64,000 nucleotides of DNA, taken from assembly GCA_017163975.1 (NCBI GenBank), contig JAFFSR010000240.1, positions 248,001 to 312,000 of the forward strand. The letters are read 5' to 3'. This document shows, piece by piece, positions 1 to 12,300 of this stretch. The notes under the pieces are model-generated. The model saw only the letters and a program-made list of their open reading frames with translations. It ran no database searches and was not told the DNA's origin. Each line of letters opens with the position of its first letter. The stretch's first letter is position 1. The position numbers were made by a program, and so were the translations under genes. This DNA comes from Anastatus disparis. Its lineage: Eukaryota > Arthropoda > Insecta > Hymenoptera > Eupelmidae.

Positions 1-1139
1 AGGTGAAAATAATTTTACAATCGTAATTATTATTTCTTTTATAATGGTAACAAAAAAGTTATTATTTTTACTATTCTTTTTTTTCATATTCATTTCTAAA
101 ACATCGATAGAATTAAATTTTTTACTTCTGAATAGATTTTTAGTTATCTTCTTTGCATGTAAATAAGTTCTACTTTAATAATACTGAACGAAATGAAGTA
201 AGTACTTTCAAAGAAGAAGAAAATTGAATAAGTGTAATCCATGTTTTATAAGCAAGATGTTTAAGAGCAGCCAATAGTTCCTTAAAAAGTGTTTTGCTTC
301 ATTTTCGTAATTTATATTTTAAATTTTCAAAAGATACCGAAAATTTTAACGTTACATCCATTATGATATTATCTTTAATTTAAAGTATGTACTTCCAATT
401 ATTATTTTATGCATTCCATTGTAAAAATAAATAATTATACTTAAAAATATAAGTTAAAAATTATTAAACTGTAAAACAATACTCTAATTACTACTTTTCC
501 TTCTCTTTGACTCGTTATTCATATAATAAAAGTAAATTAATATATTCATAAAAAATCGTTTTTCAATAATTTTAATATTTTTAAACACTATTAATACGTT
601 TTAAAATGTATAGCACGTTAATTAAATCATTGTATTATAGCCTCCTGTATTTATACGATACACTTTTATCCAAAATCTGTGTGTACTATGTTTTGCATCT
701 TCTTAACCCCGAAATTAATTCTGTTAAATATGTTGGAATTGACGTAAGCTAAGAATCTGTTTGCATTTCATTTAGTCTTTATTTTAGCTTTATTTAAGGA
801 AATCAGATGGTTAAATAATTTTATTCCTTATTTTGAAAAACAAAGATATTTTTATTTTTAGTGGTGTGTTAAGGTGTACTGCAGTAATACATAAAAAATA
901 CATTTTTAAGATTTATTAAAAAAAAGAATGAATTATTCAAAATAACTTTCTTTACAGTTTCATTCTAAATAAATCAAAGGATCAAAGAAGAAAAATCATA
1001 TAATTAAATTTTTACTTTGGAATTCGTTTAATGAAATCTAGAAAAAAAATGTCATGATAGCATCCTTTCTTTTTTTTTTGCTTTTCATCTTTACAATTAA
1101 TTGTTTTTCCTCTTTTTTTTAATTTGGATTTGTACTCCA

Positions 1140-1460
1140 TATAATACACACGTCTATCAAAGCCTAAAGCACGTCGACCCTCCTTCCCTTGCCGTTTGCT
1201 TGTCTATCTGCATAAAGCCGTCAAGTCCGTGTTTTCATGTAAATTCAAGCGTATTAGGGAGTTGACCCCAACGTACCAAAACCGATAATCGAATTCGGCG
1301 GTTCACTCGGAGAAATCGACTAGGCTATATACCTCGAATTCAGTTTGAATTCAACTGAACTTTCTCTTTCTCTACTTATTCTTTTCTTTCTCTTTTTATA
1401 CAGATCATTCTTCCTCTCTCTTTCTTTTTTATTTTTATTCCAAAAAGCTCCGAACTTGTT
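1140..1460 (+). promoter_or_regulatory. Possible promoter / 5' region of aquaporin gene A
   Basis: This patch is visibly richer in G+C and in sequence complexity than the flanking DNA. It contains a CTATATAC TATA-like string near 1324 and TCAGTT/TCAACT initiator-like strings at about 1340-1352, followed by a pyrimidine-rich stretch. It lies about 3.1 kb upstream of the first recognisable exon of aquaporin gene A on the same strand, and that gene lacks an identified first exon. The promoter assignment is inference from position and composition. The TATA-to-initiator spacing is not canonical, and no start site can be proven from sequence alone. Confidence 0.25.
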
Positions 1461-1870
1461 CAGTATGTAGAAAAGTTGGATGTATCAGCCGATTTTTTTT
1501 TTTATTTTTATATATATGAGCTTTTTAACTCACCATATACAGTTCGCTTGGCTCGACGTACTTATCGAGATCTTAAACGAACGTATAAAGTATAAAGCGC
1601 GGAGAAAAAAAGATTTGAAGACTTTTGGTTTTATATACGGTGAGACGCATAAATTACGATACTCTCTTTTGTCTGGAGTAAGGGCTTTTAAAATAAGACT
1701 TATGCGTGATAGGTTTTCTTTTATCTAAAAAAAAGGTATTACTTTCTTTTTTCGCTAGAACGGTTTATGTTCCAAGGAACTCATTGTTAAGATTATATGT
1801 GCCTTTTTTTTAATAAAAATTCTTTCTTTTTCCTCGACTATTTTTTTTAAAAATTTATAGCTTATTGAAA

Positions 1871-1991
1871 AAATTTTTTTGTAATTTTAATAATGGAAAA
1901 TGTAGGTCAAATTTTTTTGTAATTTTAATAATGGAAAATGTAGGTCAAATTTTTTTGTAATTTTAATAATGGAAAATGTAGGTCAAATTTT
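1871..1991. repeat. 38-bp tandem repeat, about three copies
   Basis: A unit of 38 bp begins AAATTTTTTTG and includes TAATGGAAAATGTAGGTC. It is repeated from 1871, 1909 and 1947, and the next unit breaks off after the T-run. The copies look identical by eye, so the array is probably recent and length-variable. No coding or transposon association is seen. Confidence 0.9.
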
Positions 1992-1999
1992 TTATTCCA

Positions 2000-3300
2000 A
2001 AGAAATGATTATATAATGGAATAAAAGGAAAATTAATCGTAATTAAATCACGGTTTGTCAATAAATGCCCGGCGAATAAATGTGTTGAATTTTGTTTATC
2101 GTTAAAAACCGAATATATTAATGGATAATTAAATACTCGATTGTTATAAATAAATATCAAAATTCTGACATTTTGTATTACTGTAAATCAAAATTTCGAA
2201 AGCTTTAATTGCATCGGATTTCACAAAAGCTAATTAAATTTAATACAATTCGAAATACATGACAGACTGCAAGTTTTCCATTTCAGTGATTCAATTATTT
2301 AAATATTCTTTTTTTTTTCATTTTACATTTCAAAACCTCTCGAATTTTGATGCGCATGATATTCGAATTTATTTTAGTAATCCGACTAATTTAAACAGTG
2401 CCGGTGAATTATTTTAGATAAAAATAGTTGAAATATAAATCATAAGTTATTTGCATGCTAAAAATTTAATCTATTTTGAAATTAGATTTTGAATAAAATT
2501 ACTTTAGAAGAAAAATTAAATTTTCCTTATATAACTTTGTATATTAAAATATTTATCCAGCGCATCAAGGCAACGAACTCAACGAAAACTGTAATGCTAA
2601 TTTTTCACGCTTCTTCCCTATATATCCATGCATACAGCATTCAAGCATTCGCATTTCAATTCATAAATTTGGTTCCTTTTTCAAAAAAGCTTGAAGCTAG
2701 TTCCATACAATCACGCCTCCACTTGTTGAGATACGCGAGAGATGCAACCTTAGCTCCTGCATCTAAATTTATAACTATTTACTGTACGTTTCTCGTTTTT
2801 TTAACTTTTTTATAGAAATTTTCACAAATCTGACGTAATTTTCAAAACATTTTTAGGTGTTTTTGAGTGTATTCATTTATAATAACTATTAAAGTTAACT
2901 TGTTTTCTGTAATTTTCACTTCATTAAGTTTCTCTTTAAAAAGATTTTGATTTTCAAATTTTATATTATATTTTTATCTTATTTTGTGATGATTCTAATG
3001 TTAATTTTTAGCTGGATTTGAAATTTTAAAAATCTGAATTTTTTCTAATAGAATTTCAGTATACTGTTCAAAGTTTTCTACTGTTCTAATATTTCTAAAA
3101 CTATTGTTACAAATTTTTTACGATTTATTACGATTTGTTTATTCGTTTTGAGATATATCAATATAAAAATTTATAGTTTTGTAAATTAATAAAAAAAATT
3201 GTAAAAAATCAAAATTAAAATGTATTTAATAAAAATTAAATAAAAATCCAACAATCAGAAACCAACCCTAAATTTTACAGATATTACATTTTTAAAAATT
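2000..3300. other. Non-coding AT-rich DNA
   Basis: No gene is recognised here. A 108-codon open frame on the plus strand (2489-2815) has no recognisable domain and starts on a TTG. The opposite strand of 2655-2780 contains a short peptide-like stretch that is discussed in the findings as a possible transposase relic. Confidence 0.5.
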
Positions 3301-3302
3301 GT

Positions 3303-3411
3303 ATTTAACGTTGCTGTATTTATGCTATGATTGCGATGCTTATTAGCGACGGATGTCGTCAGTATGTTTGTGAACAATGCACATGTAATGTACAGTGGTG
3401 CTCGTATCAAT
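3303..3411 (-). mobile_element. Truncated tRNA-derived SINE (3' body only)
   Basis: Read on the minus strand, this matches the body and tail shared by the other SINE copies in the window. The matched parts are a TGATACRAGCACCACTGTA-type block, ACATGTGC, a 'TTCACAAACA' block, 'GTCGCTAAT', 'ATAGCATAAATACAGC' and the 'AACGTT' tail. The tRNA-like head is missing, so it is a 5'-truncated insertion, as expected for target-primed retrotransposition. Confidence 0.8.
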
Positions 3412-4553
3412 CTATATTGTCACATTTAAAAAGTATTTCAGATCATATAAAAAGAAAAAAGCTTATGTTAAAATAAGATGCATGTTTAACGATAGATATA
3501 TTCGCACTAAATACGAATTGTTTTTTGAATTATTCAAACTAAAAATGAAAAATTTAGTTGTATTAAATATTTAGTAAGATAAAAATTAAATATTTATTCG
3601 ATTAAAATAAATTTTGTGAAATAAAGCATACATATATATTTTAAAAAAACGTTCATTAAATTTGACTAAATATTTTTATTTACAGCCATTTGTGATAAAT
3701 GTTTGAAACATAAATTTTGGATTAGTATATAGTTTTGTACTGAATTACTGATTAATTCAACTAATGCGAATAATAATGACTATAATTATTATTTGAATAT
3801 TTATTGTACTAATATTCAATAATGATCATAATCTTTATTTATATAATTATTACTTTACTTTTGCCGAATTAGTATAAATTACAATTGATTATATGACACA
3901 TAATATACACATCAAAATACATAAAAAGTTGGTACATATATTTTTAAAAAAATAGCTTTTGTAGTCAAAACAATAGATTATTTAACAAGACGAGATTTAA
4001 TTGAATATCGATTTAATTGTTTTAATAAATAAAAAACCGACTACGATTATTTCATTACACAATCGCTTACTTCTTTTATTATAAATACAATATAATTTTT
4101 TATGCTAGAAAAATTTGTTATTCTACCTTTGATCTATTACCTTTTATATAAACAGAAAATTAAACAATAATTTTCCAACAATACGTTCTCTCGATAATGA
4201 TTTTCTGTAATCACATGCGATTATATTGGCTAGTGCAATTTTAATCATGTATAGATTATAGGTAATGGGTTTCTCGAAATAACAGATGTAATGGATATTA
4301 ATAAAATCATAATACATTATTCAAAGCTTTGTCTCTATAATACAACATAAAAAATATTCTCTATTTTCATTTAATGATTTTCTGAAAATTTGAAAATCGT
4401 CTAACTATATTTTGATTATTATAAGATATTATTTTACAAAATGTCAATATCAATAAATTAAAATTTCTTTGAATATTTATAGATTTAAACTTATAAAAAT
4501 AAGCAATAAAATGTTCAAACAATTAAATTTCTTGAAATTTTATATTGTTTTAG
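3412..4553. other. AT-rich non-coding DNA, presumed intron 1 of aquaporin gene A
   Basis: No coding signal is recognised. The stretch ends in a pyrimidine-rich splice acceptor (TATATTGTTTTAG, ending at 4553). If gene A starts upstream, this is the 3' part of its first intron. Confidence 0.5.
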
Positions 4554-6132
4554 GGTGTAAGGATGACGGCTCAGCAGTGGAATCTCTTAAAAGGGGTGTT
4601 GCCGAAATGATTGGTACAGCAATACTCGTATTTCTGGGTTGCTTAGGATGTGTAGGAAGTCTGGGCAATATTCCATCTCATCTTCAAATTTGCCTTAGTT
4701 TTGGATTTGCTGTCATCATCGCAATTACGGTTAATTGATTTTACTATTATAAATTATTTTATATAATTGAAAAAAGTAATTACTCTGAAATAATAGATAT
4801 GATAAAATTTAGAGATTTAAAAAATGTAATGTAGTTATAAATAAACGAGCTTTTTCTAGCATAAATTTTAATTAATTTACCAGTTAGACATTTTTCCTTT
4901 TAAAATTTATCTTTGCAAAAATCCATGATAATTTATAAATTAAAATTGTTGTAAAAGATAAACGAGCTTTAATTATATTTTATAATTCTTTGGATAATGG
5001 AGGAATAGCTTTTGTGCTTTAATATTTGTGAATTTATATACGAATACGCTTTTGTTAATAATGCCATGATTTAACATTTCAGTGTGTGGCTCACATTAGC
5101 GGTGCTCATATAAATCCTGCGGTTACAGTGGGCGCAGTAGTTTGTGGACACAAATCCTTACTATCTGCTCTAGTTTATTTCATCGGCCAGACAGCCGGAG
5201 GAATTATAGGATTTGGACTACTAAAGGTATTTTGTCATTTAATCATTTCCAATAATTTACATTCTCGTGTTGTTTCAGAATATAAACAGTGTATATTATT
5301 TTTTTTATGGATGTTTTTTAATCTTTTAATGAATAAAACATTGAATAAAATGCAAATTGGTCATCGAAATAGTGAACATCAATAATTTTAAAACATCAAA
5401 CATTTTAGACTGATGCTCAATTAATGTAAAAAAATTGTTTCAATTAAAAAATTTTTTTTTTTAAATAATTTAAAAAAAATGTTTTTGTATAATTTTGAAC
5501 TGTTTTGAATAAAAATCATTTAGTTTGATACCATTTATTGATTTATTAATTCGAACATATAAAATTTTGATTACAGTTTAAAAAAACCCACATTTTTGAA
5601 AATATGACTATTGTACAACTTTGATTGTACGGAGGCAACATCCTCATAACATGTTACGAAAGTATTGATTTAAAATTCATATTTGTTCACATTTCTTTTC
5701 CAGCTTATAACTCCTCAAGACTTTTTACACGGTGGCGACCCAAGTAGCGCAGACAGTTTTTGTGCCACAATGCTTAATCCTCGTGTCTCTATACTTCAAG
5801 GCTTCTTATCCGAAGTAATAGCAACTGCAGTACTCGTATTTATGTCATGTGCTGTAGCAGATACGCGCAATTCGCGCAATACAGATTCAACTGCTATTAA
5901 ATTTGGCATGGCCGTTGCCGTTCTTTGTTTTGGATTTGTACCTTATACCGGATGTAGCATGAATCCAGCAAGATCATTTGGTCCGGCATTGATTAATAAT
6001 CAATGGTCGCAACATTGGATCTTTTGGTTTGGTCCGTTTGGTGGTGCATTGGTTGGTTCATTGTTATATAAGACAACATTTGCGCTCAAGGAAAAGGAAG
6101 AAAATGCAATTTCACCGGAAAATGGTGTGTAG
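4554..6132 (+). CDS. Aquaporin gene A, entomoglyceroporin-like (5' exon missing)
   Basis: This is an MIP-family channel of six membrane spans, predicted to move glycerol, urea or water across the plasma membrane. Coding exons are 4554-4729, 5083-5226 and 5704-6132 (TAG). The introns are GT-AG and both internal junctions are phase 0; the acceptor at 4553 leaves two bases of a split codon. Visible family marks are FLGCLGC in TM1, the SGAHINPAVTV loop-B NPA box at the start of exon 2, FGLLK at its end, and YTGCSMNPARSFGPAL (second NPA) in exon 3. By alignment to AQP1-type proteins the ar/R residues are Phe (TM2), Cys (TM5, where water-selective aquaporins have His), Cys and Arg. Loss of that His defines insect entomoglyceroporins (established knowledge), so the solute prediction is inference. 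The N-terminal codons are not located. Exon sizes and phases match gene B, so the two are duplicates. An alternative reading is an unorthodox Prip/Drip paralogue. Confidence 0.93.
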
Positions 6133-6327
6133 GCGTTTAAGTGAGATGAGAGGTAAATTATAATATTTATTTTTCTTAGTATAATGAAGAGAATAACTAA
6201 TAAGACAAAAATTGATTCTTACGAAAAGTAACTATTTTTAATCTACTGTTGTTCTCGAGCAGGATTGTTGACTTTATTAATGATAAAAACTGAATGTTTT
6301 AATTTAATTCATTGATTTATTTAAAAA

Positions 6328-6333
6328 AATAAA
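6328..6333 (+). terminator. Probable polyadenylation signal of aquaporin gene A
   Basis: An AATAAA hexamer lies about 195 bases after the stop codon of gene A. It is the first clear canonical signal downstream. In such AT-rich DNA the hexamer is common, so this is only the likeliest candidate. Confidence 0.45.
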
Positions 6334-9300
6334 ATCTTAAGTAAGCGGAAATTTTTATGAAAAAACAAAATTTATGATATGGAAAATAGATAATACTTTA
6401 ATTAACAAATTTAAAAGAGGTTTTAAAAATCGATAGTTGCTTGTTGCAAAAGAGAATAATTATTAGTTTAATTAATTTTATTTATTAATTATCATATTCC
6501 TCCAACCAATACTTTCAGCTTTTTAAATTGAAATTCATAAAATACGATTTCCAAGGAAAACTATGTTTTATGTATCAAATTTCATTTCGTACACGTTACG
6601 TTACATTGCTCGTTTTTATTAATAATGAACTACATATGTAAGACTTCTAATAATTTTATTATTACTTTAATGAAAGTAGAAAGTTATACTTCATGTTTCG
6701 TTCAATTATTTAGATGCATGAAAAATTTATTTTCATTAAAATTTCCAAATTCTATTACGGAATAAATTTACTAAAATATAATTAATTTTATTGTACAAAT
6801 AATCAAATACATGTTTACATCATTTTTTATTCTCTACAAAATTAACATACATAGTTCTCTTTCTTTTTGGGATCTTCGAAAATGAGTCTCGAGAAATAAT
6901 AAATTATTTAGATTACTTGTACCCAAATACTAATAATATAGATGTTTATTTTTGAATTTATGTTACATCTATTTCCCACCTCTAATACTTATCACATAAT
7001 ATTTTTTAATCTATTTTATCATATATCTCCCAATTTCTCAACTTTGTAAGATAAGCAAAAGTATAGAAAGTATGTCACATATGTTTTCAACCTGATATCC
7101 AAGCTTTATTCTTATACGCATATGAAGATCCCTTGAGTCTTCTCTTTTCATTTCAGTCTGTACGTTAAAATCTAGATTTTCCTTGTTCTCTCTTGGTTTT
7201 GGTCTTTTATAGTAATATGTATAAGAAGCAGCTTACTTTAGAAACTTATATAATTTTGGTCCATTCCAGATATATACATACATATATTGGTTGTTGCAAA
7301 AGCATCCAACACATACAAGCGCGTGAACATTTTCTCTTACTTTGTTCATTTAGCGTTAGTTTCGATTAGACACAGCTGTCTTTGATAGATGTTTCCAAGG
7401 ATTTAGTTTAACAAACTGAAGTTTATGTATAATTGTCAGCAATTTTTTTTTTGTCATTAAATTAATTGTTAAAGTTTAGTAGTTATTATAATTCATGTAG
7501 GTCATACAAAATTTAAACAGATTTTTGTTAAAATTTAATTTTCTTTATTCTATAATTAATTAAAAGGTTTTTTTGTCTTTTTATATAGAAAATTTAGTTT
7601 TTTAAAGTATTTATTATTTATTAAAATTTTTTTCCCATAATACATATTCTATTTTATATTAATATTCAATTTGTATATTTAATTTTAGATTATGGATTGA
7701 GTTTCAATTTTATTCTTCTTCATAACACACTGCACACATACTGTTTACGCTTGTGCTTATTTGATTTGCCGTACAAATACGTGTCATATGATTTCAAGGG
7801 ATTAACAAAGTGCTTTTATCCATTATAAAATTTAATGATTACTGATTATCAAAATCTGATTGTACAACTTTTAGTTAAATATTACTTGAAATCATTTATT
7901 TGTTTCGTAACAAGCTTAAACTTCCGATCAAAAGATTTATAGTTAACAAAAAAAAATAGTGTAATTTTTTTTGGTATTTTTCAGTTACAGATGGTCAAAC
8001 GAACTTTATCGTTTCTATGGCTGACGATCGAAAAAAAAACGAGGCTTCCAGGTTGATGTTCCGATATCGTCCCACGAACTAGCTGTAGACACGTATAAAA
8101 CGTTGAATTCATTTTTTGGAAATCAAACTTTCAATATATAGAAAAAAAAATTTGCCAAAATCTGGATACACATTCAACACTGGGAATGAATTGGCTTCCC
8201 TTCAGACTGTTTTATGTTTTTACAATTGATAAGAATTTTAAAAAAATTAATAATAAGGGGATAAAGAAGAATGAAAATTACTTAAGAACTCAAAAATTTT
8301 TTCAGAAATGGCGGAAATCAAAAGAGAATACTGTTTTATCCGATCAACAATAATGTATAGTAAATTAGATTCATACCTTTCTCAACTAATCGCGATTAGA
8401 TATAAATTTTAAAAATTGCTATACATTCAAATTTCATGCATGTAGAAATGCTATAAGTCTGTGATTTACAATATGAGATAGAAACTAAAGATGTTTTAGC
8501 AAGATTGACTAAAAACGAAACTAAAAAAAATGAGGAAAGAATTTTTATACAAAATTAAAACTTGTAATTACCATTAGCACGTTCATGTTGTAGATTTAAG
8601 AATGATTTTGTAATCGTTTAGTTCGTAAGTGAATAACTTTTAAAATTATTTATTTTTCATGTTTGTTACATAAAAAGTATACGAAGTCAGAATTATAAAT
8701 TATGACTTTAAATTCATTTTATATATAAAAAAAATAAAACTATCTAAAGTTACACATAAAATTAGTAATTAAGAAAAAAAAAGAAACCGCAAAAGTAATT
8801 ATTTTAGCGACGTTAATTATAGTTAATATACTGAACAGTTGGAAATAGTGGTAACAATTTTTCAGAATACATGCACACAGACAAAAATTTTTTTTTACAC
8901 TTTATTAACAAACAACTGATAACTAAATGGCAGTTGTCATTAATATACTAATAAAATTGAAAAAAAAATTTATTTTTTATAAAGTAACCATACAAATTTT
9001 TTATACTAAAAATTTTATAATTTTGATATCAAGAAAAATTTTTTTCACCATTTCCAACTGTAAACTATTATTGAAAACTTTTATAAGGAACTGTCTATAC
9101 TTCTAAAATTTTATTTGCGAAACTTCGGACCAGATATCTAACCATAAACAACATCGGGCGACTTTAGTTATTGGTTTACTTTCCCACAATAAAAATTTGG
9201 TCGCATAGACCGATCCCTTTTTTTATATTAAGCGCATTCAACGCTTAAAAATATATACATATTTTTATAAACAACGTCCTCCAATGCACAAAAAAAAAAT

Positions 9301-12300
9301 GAAAAAGAAAGCAACACATCAACAATCGTATCAAAATCATCAAAATGTTTCACCCACGATAGCCCGCGGCTACATGTCCTGCCGAGTCACGTGGCAAGTG
9401 CGATAATGACAATACGCGTAAAAGTGAAACCATTAGCCAAAAAAAGGAGAGAATATACGTATGCAAATATATATGGATGAGAAAAAAAACAAAATAATAA
9501 AGGAAATCGTGAAACTGTTTCTAGCGAAGCGTGAATTTAAGCAAAATAAAAAAATACGGTTTGAGGTAGATTTTTGTTCACACGAAATACACATATAAAA
9601 AAAATAGAGTATCCTAAATGAGAATGTATATCTCTCGTTTTTTTATTTTTTTTCTCGTTTCTCCCCTCACCTTCCGAGTATAACGAATTTCGAAATAATG
9701 CAATTAGTCCGTTCGTCGCGTTTTCCGGAAATTAGTTCCGTCACGGGGAGAAGCGCACAAAAGTTTTAATTGTACTGGTGCTTGCACTTCAGCGTATGTA
9801 CCATTGTATAATGGTTTCGCGACCATCTCATATCCATAAATGTAATCGATTTTGTGCTTGTAAATATGGGAATAATTCGCGTCAAATGTGTCACTTACAA
9901 TTTTTGCTTGATTTTTGAAAAATAAGTTATTTGTAAATTTACGGCGAATTTATGAAATGCGCTTATTTTTCAATTATTACGGTATTAATTTTTCATCAAT
10001 TTAAAAATTTGGAAAATTTTAAATTGTTCAAAATTTTTGCTGATTATAATTTTAAAAAGTTATTTATGTAAATGTAATGTATTCATGTATAATAATCAAA
10101 AGATAAAATTTCTTTAACGAAGTTGTTAATTAGCAATTTTCATTAAAATTCAAAATTTTTATCTTTATTTTTATTATACATTAAAATTCAACGCGTAATA
10201 TAAAATCCAGTAACAAAAAAAATTTACATTATAATAATTATATTTTCATCTAATATAAAGACAAAAAGTAATTTAAAATTAATTATTCTCCTAATGATTT
10301 AAAATTTTTTGTTCTTAATTTAAAAACATTTTTTCATAACCAAGCAAATTATAAATAAACTTTTTTTAACGAAAAGATTATATAAAAAAGTGGACACAAT
10401 TGTCAGAAAATTCCCATATACTACATTTGTTATGAAATAAGTGAAGTGCAATCATTATTTTTTTTTTTTTTTATTTTCGGTCGTATATGCACATATAACA
10501 AACTGTTCAATATACACATATAAAATACACGATAAAAAGCGTATGCGCTCATTATCGTACGTATTTCATGCGTTATACGCGTCAACGTGCAATTGGATCA
10601 ATTATCATACGATCTGCAATAATGCGTGCGCACACATGTAAAAAAAGGACGTGGATGGATTTTGTAGCTTTTTTTTGTGGTTGTGGAAATCAATTTTTTT
10701 TTTACGATTATACAATGTTAACTAATTTTTTTTTTTAACGCATCGATGCGTAATTTTTTATTTGCGCGATAGATACTCGCACGAAGATTTCCAGTATTTT
10801 GTACTATCTTGTTTAATATATATGTAATGTTGTATTAAATGCTAAGCTTTTATTGTACGTACGGAAAATATACAATATTTTGAATTATATATTCCTTATT
10901 TTATTTTCCTATATCCTTTCCTATATTCATAAATAATATCTGATGTTAAATAGATCTGTTCTGCAAATGAAGTATTTCAGAATATTATTCGTAAATGCAG
11001 TTTGAAAGATTTAAAAATATTTTGTTTAATTTTGAAAAATGCATTATACATTAACCATCTATATTGTATATTTTTTTAATATATGTAAAAACTGAAAGAT
11101 ATTTTAGATTGTTAAAGTGAAAAAAATTTTTTAATATAAGAATTTATTTTTAAAAAGTTTAAAATTAATTAAAGATATTTTTTCACTTTTAATAAAGAAT
11201 AGCATATTTCATTTCGTGTCGCAAAAAGTAGCGCTAATGAAAAGTAACACGTTTAAAAATCTTCTATGAGAACTAGCATATTTCTCCGTTTAGACAGACC
11301 AGGATATCGTTAAAATAAGTTATTGTTTAAGAGATAGCTTTTATTTTCGACTAAGGATGTAAAATGTGTTAATTTTCGTTGCAAATAAAAACAATGCTAG
11401 TTTTTGATTAAAAATCGAAATGTGCTACACTTTGTTACAAGCGACGATACATAATCAGAATTCAAACAATATTATATTTGTTCGTAATCCTTGTACATCT
11501 CATACAGATCTGATTCTAAATGCTAGTATCAAGAATAAAGCAAAAGGTAAGTAGATTTGCTTATGTAAAGAATTTCGTACCTCGAATATTAAAATTAATG
11601 CATAGGTTCTTAAGGTTATTAATATACGCAAGGTAACATCACTTAAATGCATCAACGCATTACTTATTTAGTGCTTTTTTAATGCGGTATTACTTGTTTA
11701 GTAATTTATTTAAGAACTTTTAGCTGCGATTATTCTCTCACTATGATTTTCCATGAATCAACGAATCATGATTATAAATAAGAGATGATAGCGTTTTGAT
11801 AAGTCACTTTTTATGCACATTTACTTACGCGTACGTATGCACTGGCTAGATAAATTGAAGCGTTCAAGCTCACTTACTAAGTTAAATGTCTTACTATTTA
11901 TGTCTATATTGAGACGAACTTATATTCAAATTATTATTAACATTTTAGTATTTAACAGGTTTATGTATAACTCAAAATCTTCTTTAAATATATTTTTATT
12001 ACATGTTACTAAACTTTCAATTAATTTCAGTTGTTTTATTGATTTTTTAAGGATTTTGAAGTTATTTAGGATAATTCGCGATCTCATCATCTCAATCAGT
12101 GTAGAATATTTAATTAAAGATTTCAAAAAAAAGATCTTATATGTTACGCATGAAATTGAACTAGACACTGATATTTATTAAAAAAAAATTGTTTAAAAAA
12201 TATTTCATTTCATCAAGATACGTAAAAGTAAGAAAAAGTTCCCCTTCCATAATAAGTTTGAGTGCATTAGCACTCAGGCCAGTGCAAGTGTACTAACCGT

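Noticed and set aside
4469..4553. Open frame continuing upstream of aquaporin A exon, with ATG at 4469
   Set aside because: The frame runs through a T-rich tract ending in TAG, a clear splice acceptor, and the extra residues do not resemble an aquaporin N-terminus. The same junction phase occurs in gene B.
5227..5385. Extension of aquaporin A exon 2 past FGLLK to a stop at 5385
   Set aside because: A GT donor follows the AAG codon at 5226 and the extension is not channel-like. It is intron read-through.
11813..12181. 122-codon plus-strand frame overlapping an 80-codon minus-strand frame
   Set aside because: Both strands are open over the same stretch, the composition is AT-driven, and no domain or splice context is visible. 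Treated as chance.
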